Of a stretch of 64,000 bases of DNA, positions 61,145 to 64,000 are shown in pieces. The stretch's first letter is position 1; each line of letters starts with the position of its first letter. The DNA is from JAJRAN01 sp963827135 (lineage in GTDB: Archaea > Thermoplasmatota > Thermoplasmata > Methanomassiliicoccales > UBA472): positions 62,001 to 126,000 of the forward strand of contig CAWGZX010000005.1 in NCBI GenBank assembly GCA_963827135.1. Direction: 5' to 3'. The position numbers were made by a program, and so were the translations under genes. The notes beneath the pieces are model-generated. The model ran no database searches, was not told the origin of the DNA, and was given only the letters and a program-made list of their open reading frames with translations.

Positions 61145-61636
61145 TCAAAGAAGCTTCTTCGCCCTCTCCTCGTCCAGGCCGATAGACTTCAAGGAATACT
61201 TCATCGCCTTCTTGACGATCATTCCTCTGGTGTTGTCGTCCAAGAACTGCTCCATTATTATCGGGGCGCGGCGGCTGTACTCGACCGCGAACTCCGAATA
61301 GTAGTAGGGTGCGTTGTCCGGATCCAGCTCCGCGGCCTTGTTGTAGGCGGTCTCGGCCTCGTTCAATCGACTGGCCTCGAAGCAGAACACTCCCAATGAG
61401 GAATAGTAGAACGGGTTCTTCGGGTCCAGCTGGACTGCCTTGTTATAGAGCGCAAGAACCTCCTCAACCTTGACCTTGGGGACCAGGGCCGCAGCCTCGG
61501 CCTTGAAGAAGTAGGCATCTGGGTTATTGGGGCTCGCCTTGATGGCCTTGTCGAACTTGCCCAAGGCCTGCTGGTACTCCCCATCGCTCATCAATTGCTG
61601 TCCCTGCTGAATCAGCTTCTCAGCATCGTCTGCCAT
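61145..61636 (-). CDS. TPR-repeat protein
   Basis: A 163-residue protein made of tetratricopeptide repeats. EYQQALGKFDKAIKASPNNPDAYFFKAE, ALYNKAVQLDPKNPFYYSSLG and AETAYNKAAELDPDNAPYY mark three full units. The C-terminal 45 residues form a separate helical cap (MKYSLKSIGLDEERAKKLL). TPR proteins scaffold complexes, and the partner is unknown. It converges on the zinc-finger gene with a nine-base gap. Confidence 0.9.
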   Translation of the reverse strand: MADDAEKLIQQGQQLMSDGEYQQALGKFDKAIKASPNNPDAYFFKAEAAALVPKVKVEEVLALYNKAVQLDPKNPFYYSSLGVFCFEASRLNEAETAYNKAAELDPDNAPYYYSEFAVEYSRRAPIIMEQFLDDNTRGMIVKKAMKYSLKSIGLDEERAKKLL

Positions 61637-61743
61637 CTAAGCACCATCGCCAATGAAAGTGAGGGGCGCAGATAAACGTTTTCATGTGGATGCACTTTTT
61701 ATGATTAGCATTCAGTAATGTTTTCTTTCAAGAGGGGACTGGA

Positions 61744-61812
61744 ATGGTGAAGGCATTGGAGGACGTCTCGATCAGCCGAATCAGCCAAGGATTTTATAGA
61801 ACGGTGCGATAA
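61744..61812 (+). CDS. Possible 22-residue ORF upstream of gatC
   Basis: ATG 61744 follows a good ribosome binding site (AGAGGGGACTGG) and a TATA-like CTTTTTATG about 55 bases upstream. It would encode MVKALEDVSISRISQGFYRT plus two residues before TAA. It could be a leader peptide or a chance frame. The gatC gene starts 51 bases later, and a second TATA-like ATTTTATAG (61791-61799) lies inside this frame. Confidence 0.3.
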   Translation: MVKALEDVSISRISQGFYRTVR

Positions 61813-61863
61813 TCATCTCGTCCATCTCATCATGCTTGTAAAACGATTCTGGAGGCGGCATTC

Positions 61864-62136
61864 ATGGATATCGAGACGGTGCGAAAGGTAGCCCGGGTGG
61901 CAAGGCTCAGGCTCACTCCGAGCGAGGAACTTCAATTCGCACAGGACCTGGAGGAGGTTTTGCAATACTTCTCTTTGCTGGACGAGGCGCCTCAGGTCGA
62001 AACGCATGACTTCAATCCTGTGAGGGTGGCCGATGTCCTCAGGGAGGATGAGCCCTCCCAGGACGTGAACGCAGAAAAGCTGCGGGACTCCATGGACACT
62101 TACGAAGATATGGTCAGGGGGCCAAGGCTCTCATGA
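61864..62136 (+). CDS. gatC: Aspartyl/glutamyl-tRNA amidotransferase subunit C
   Basis: A 90-residue GatC. VRKVARVARLRLTPSEELQFAQDLEEVLQYFSLLDE is the family pattern. It stabilises GatA and GatB in the enzyme that converts Asp-tRNA(Asn) (and in bacteria Glu-tRNA(Gln)) to the amidated form. GGAGGCGG precedes ATG 61864. It overlaps gatA by four bases. Confidence 0.95.
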   Translation: MDIETVRKVARVARLRLTPSEELQFAQDLEEVLQYFSLLDEAPQVETHDFNPVRVADVLREDEPSQDVNAEKLRDSMDTYEDMVRGPRLS

Positions 62137-63470
62137 GCTGCCTCCCTACGCCAGAGAGGTTGATTCGGCTCAACGAACGCTACGTGATCTTCAGCGAGCT
62201 GGCGCAGGACCTCACTGGCCTTCAGGAATACCCTCCCAGGCCGACTTTCTCGGCCAAGGATAACCTGTGCGCCGATGGCTTTCAAGCCAGGGCAGGTTCG
62301 AGGATATTGGATGGTTACCGGCCTCCTTTCGACGCTACCTCTGTCCATAAGATGCGGCAGGAGGGCATGCTGCTCATCGGCAAGACCAATATGGATGAGT
62401 TCGGATTCGGCACCTTCAGCACCAATTCTGGCTATGGCGTCCCGCGTAACCCCTTCGATGAGGAGCGAGCCTGCGGAGGCAGCAGCGGAGGAGCGGCGGC
62501 CGCGACCAGCCTTCTAGAAGGGCATGTCGCCCTCGGAGTGTCCACAGGTGGCTCCATCTCCTGCCCGGCGAGCTTTTGCGGCGTTCTCGGTCTCACCCCC
62601 ACCTACGGACGCGTGTCCAGATACGGTCTGATCGACTACGGCAACTCCTTGGACAAGGTGGGCTTCATGACCAGGGACGCCGCCTCCTTGCGTACCTGGC
62701 TTCCGATAATCTCGGGGGCGGACCCCAAGGACCCAACTTCCTGCGTGCAGCCAGCGCTCGACCTCACCGCCAGAAACGTGGAGCGGGTCGCGGTCCCCAA
62801 GGAGGCGATGCAGAACCTCTCCAGCGGAGTGGAGTCCAAGTTTTCGGAGGCGCTCCGCTCGCTGCAGGAGGAGCATGACATCCTCATCGATGAGGTATCG
62901 ATGCCCTCGCTGCGCTTCGCCCTCTCCGCCTACTATGTGCTGGCCACGTCCGAGGCCTCGACCAACCTCGCCCGCTATTCCGGCATGAGGTACGGGGTGC
63001 GCAACAGCAACATCTCGCAGCACTTCAACGACTTTTTCACCGAGACCAGGAGCGCCAGTTTCGGGACCGAGGCCAAGCGGAGGATCCTTCTAGGGACCTA
63101 CGCGCGCATGGTCGGTTTCCGCGACCGCTACTACATGAAGGCCTTGGCCGTGAGACAACTGGTGATCTCGGAGTACAAGCGCGTGCTCCAGGACCATGAC
63201 CTCGTGCTCACCCCGACGATGCCGTTCATCGCCCCCAAGTTCTCGGAGATAGAGAGGATGAGGCCTTTGGAGGCGTACCAGGCCGACTTCCTTACCGTCC
63301 CGCCGAACCTTGCCGGGCTACCACATCTCAGCTTACCATGCGGCTACGTAGAGGGCATGCCGGTGGGAATGCAAGCGGTCGCCTCTCATTGGGAGGAGAG
63401 GGGCTTGCTCGACATGGCGGACCGATGGACCTCCAAGTTCCAGATGAGGTTCCCGGAGGTGTCCGTATGA
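62133..63470 (+). CDS. gatA: Aspartyl/glutamyl-tRNA amidotransferase subunit A
   Basis: A 445-residue amidase. The Ser-cis-Ser-Lys triad is visible: Lys in FSAKDNLC, and the two serines in ACGGSSGGAAAAT and LGVSTGGSISCPASFCG. It frees ammonia from glutamine for GatB. It is slightly shorter than bacterial GatA (about 485), mainly at the N terminus. ATG 62133 overlaps gatC, and the stop overlaps the gatB ATG. Confidence 0.95.
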   Translation: MSCLPTPERLIRLNERYVIFSELAQDLTGLQEYPPRPTFSAKDNLCADGFQARAGSRILDGYRPPFDATSVHKMRQEGMLLIGKTNMDEFGFGTFSTNSGYGVPRNPFDEERACGGSSGGAAAATSLLEGHVALGVSTGGSISCPASFCGVLGLTPTYGRVSRYGLIDYGNSLDKVGFMTRDAASLRTWLPIISGADPKDPTSCVQPALDLTARNVERVAVPKEAMQNLSSGVESKFSEALRSLQEEHDILIDEVSMPSLRFALSAYYVLATSEASTNLARYSGMRYGVRNSNISQHFNDFFTETRSASFGTEAKRRILLGTYARMVGFRDRYYMKALAVRQLVISEYKRVLQDHDLVLTPTMPFIAPKFSEIERMRPLEAYQADFLTVPPNLAGLPHLSLPCGYVEGMPVGMQAVASHWEERGLLDMADRWTSKFQMRFPEVSV

Positions 63471-64000
63471 GGATCGGGCTCGAAATCCATGTCCAGCTGC
63501 CGACGCGTTCCAAGCTCTTCTGCTCCTGCCCCACCACGGCCGAGGAGCCTAACTCCGCGGTCTGCCCGACCTGCCTCGGCTTCCCGGGCTCGAGACCGGT
63601 GCTCAACCGAAAGGCGCTGGAGATGGCGGTGCAGATCGCCCGCTTCCTGCAATGCCGCATGGCCTCGGAGATCTGGTTCTCAAGGAAGACCTATTTCTAT
63701 CCCGACCTGCCGAAGCATTTCCAGATAACGCAGTACGATTCGCCGGTGGGGGTGAACGGCAACTTCGTCGTCGGAGGGAGGCCGATAGGCATCTGGCGAG
63801 TGCACGTGGAGGAGGACCCGGGGAGGATCAAGCGCGTCGGCCGCCCCGGAGAGGAGGTCTCCCTGATCGACTACAACCGCTCCGGCATTCCTTTGGTGGA
63901 GATCGTCACCGCCCCCGACCTGAGCTCGCCGGACGAGGCCCGCAACTTCCTCACCGAGCTGCTGGTCGAGCTCCGGCACATCATCGGGACCAGCGCCAGC
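63467..64000 (+). CDS. gatB: Aspartyl/glutamyl-tRNA amidotransferase subunit B, 3' truncated by window edge
   Basis: The first 178 residues of GatB. It begins MRIGLEIHVQLPTRSKLFCSC, and the zinc cysteines (CSC and CPTC) and the FYPDLPKHFQITQYDSPV segment are typical. The frame stays open to base 64000. GatB binds tRNA and carries out the amidation. Archaeal GatCAB usually makes Asn-tRNA, whereas GatDE makes Gln-tRNA. Confidence 0.95.
   Translation, partial: MRIGLEIHVQLPTRSKLFCSCPTTAEEPNSAVCPTCLGFPGSRPVLNRKALEMAVQIARFLQCRMASEIWFSRKTYFYPDLPKHFQITQYDSPVGVNGNFVVGGRPIGIWRVHVEEDPGRIKRVGRPGEEVSLIDYNRSGIPLVEIVTAPDLSSPDEARNFLTELLVELRHIIGTSAS

Overview
The window is chromosomal DNA of a GC-rich archaeon. 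Archaeal markers are the ribosomal protein run with S4e, L32e, L19e and L30 next to Rpp29, SecY and Cbf5, plus RaSEA (archaeosine), MptA (methanopterin), GatCAB and many TATA-driven leaderless genes. HdrA/MvhD-type electron-transfer genes, a DUF5611-like protein and an L32e with an extra N-terminal domain suggest Thermoplasmatota, perhaps near Methanomassiliicoccales. That placement is inference, not proof. TTG and GTG starts are common. Two one-base frameshifts in runs of five G suggest either draft-quality sequence or recent gene decay.

Layout. 1-4876: a redox operon hdrA (5' cut)-mvhD/flxD-flxC-flxB-flxA, resembling an NAD(P)H-linked heterodisulfide-reductase (Flx-Hdr) module. 4956-6326: RaSEA and a small conserved protein. 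6408-22397: the ribosomal operon L3, L4, L23, L2, S19, L22, S3, L29, aIF1-like, Rpp29, S17, L14, L24, S4e, L5, S14, S8, L6, L32e, L19e, L18, S5, L30, L15, followed by secY, a DUF106/EMC3-like insertase, cmk and cbf5. It has a long 5' leader and a possible internal promoter before L15. 22452-29931: small membrane proteins, a metallo-beta-lactamase-fold nuclease, an alpha/alpha-toroid protein and a 1412-residue surface protein with eleven PKD repeats.

29932-31380 is a visibly AT-rich island of two unknown genes bracketed by three copies of a 19-21 bp repeat. 31381-38827 holds a RadB-like protein without Walker motifs, a frameshifted cupin, an XRE/DUF2178-like pair with palindromic operators, DUF2284, a YdeI-like protein, and a DUF8156-like plus family-B polymerase pair whose polymerase lacks one catalytic Asp, then a TctA-like permease. 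38922-44913 carries an ABC-2 exporter, two phosphoribosyltransferases (one apparently fused to a winged helix), DUF504, and two adjacent PD-(D/E)XK nucleases: a CDIN1-like TPD protein and a Cas4-like enzyme with inserted membrane helices.

44914-52158 (minus) encodes glmU-glmS (UDP-GlcNAc supply; glmS frameshifted) and glpABC (anaerobic glycerol-3-phosphate dehydrogenase). 52268-57001 has initiator tRNA-Met, an SCP2 protein, rnhB, a riboflavin-pathway reductase, a DUF362 ferredoxin-like protein, mptA, and a phosphoglycolate phosphatase that seems to start at CTG. 57055-60422 contains an unknown membrane protein and an atypical kinase operon flanked by two related small proteins. The window ends with a Rieske protein, a zinc-finger protein, a TPR protein and gatC-gatA-gatB (gatB cut by the edge). 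No CRISPR array, rRNA, transposase or integrase was recognised.
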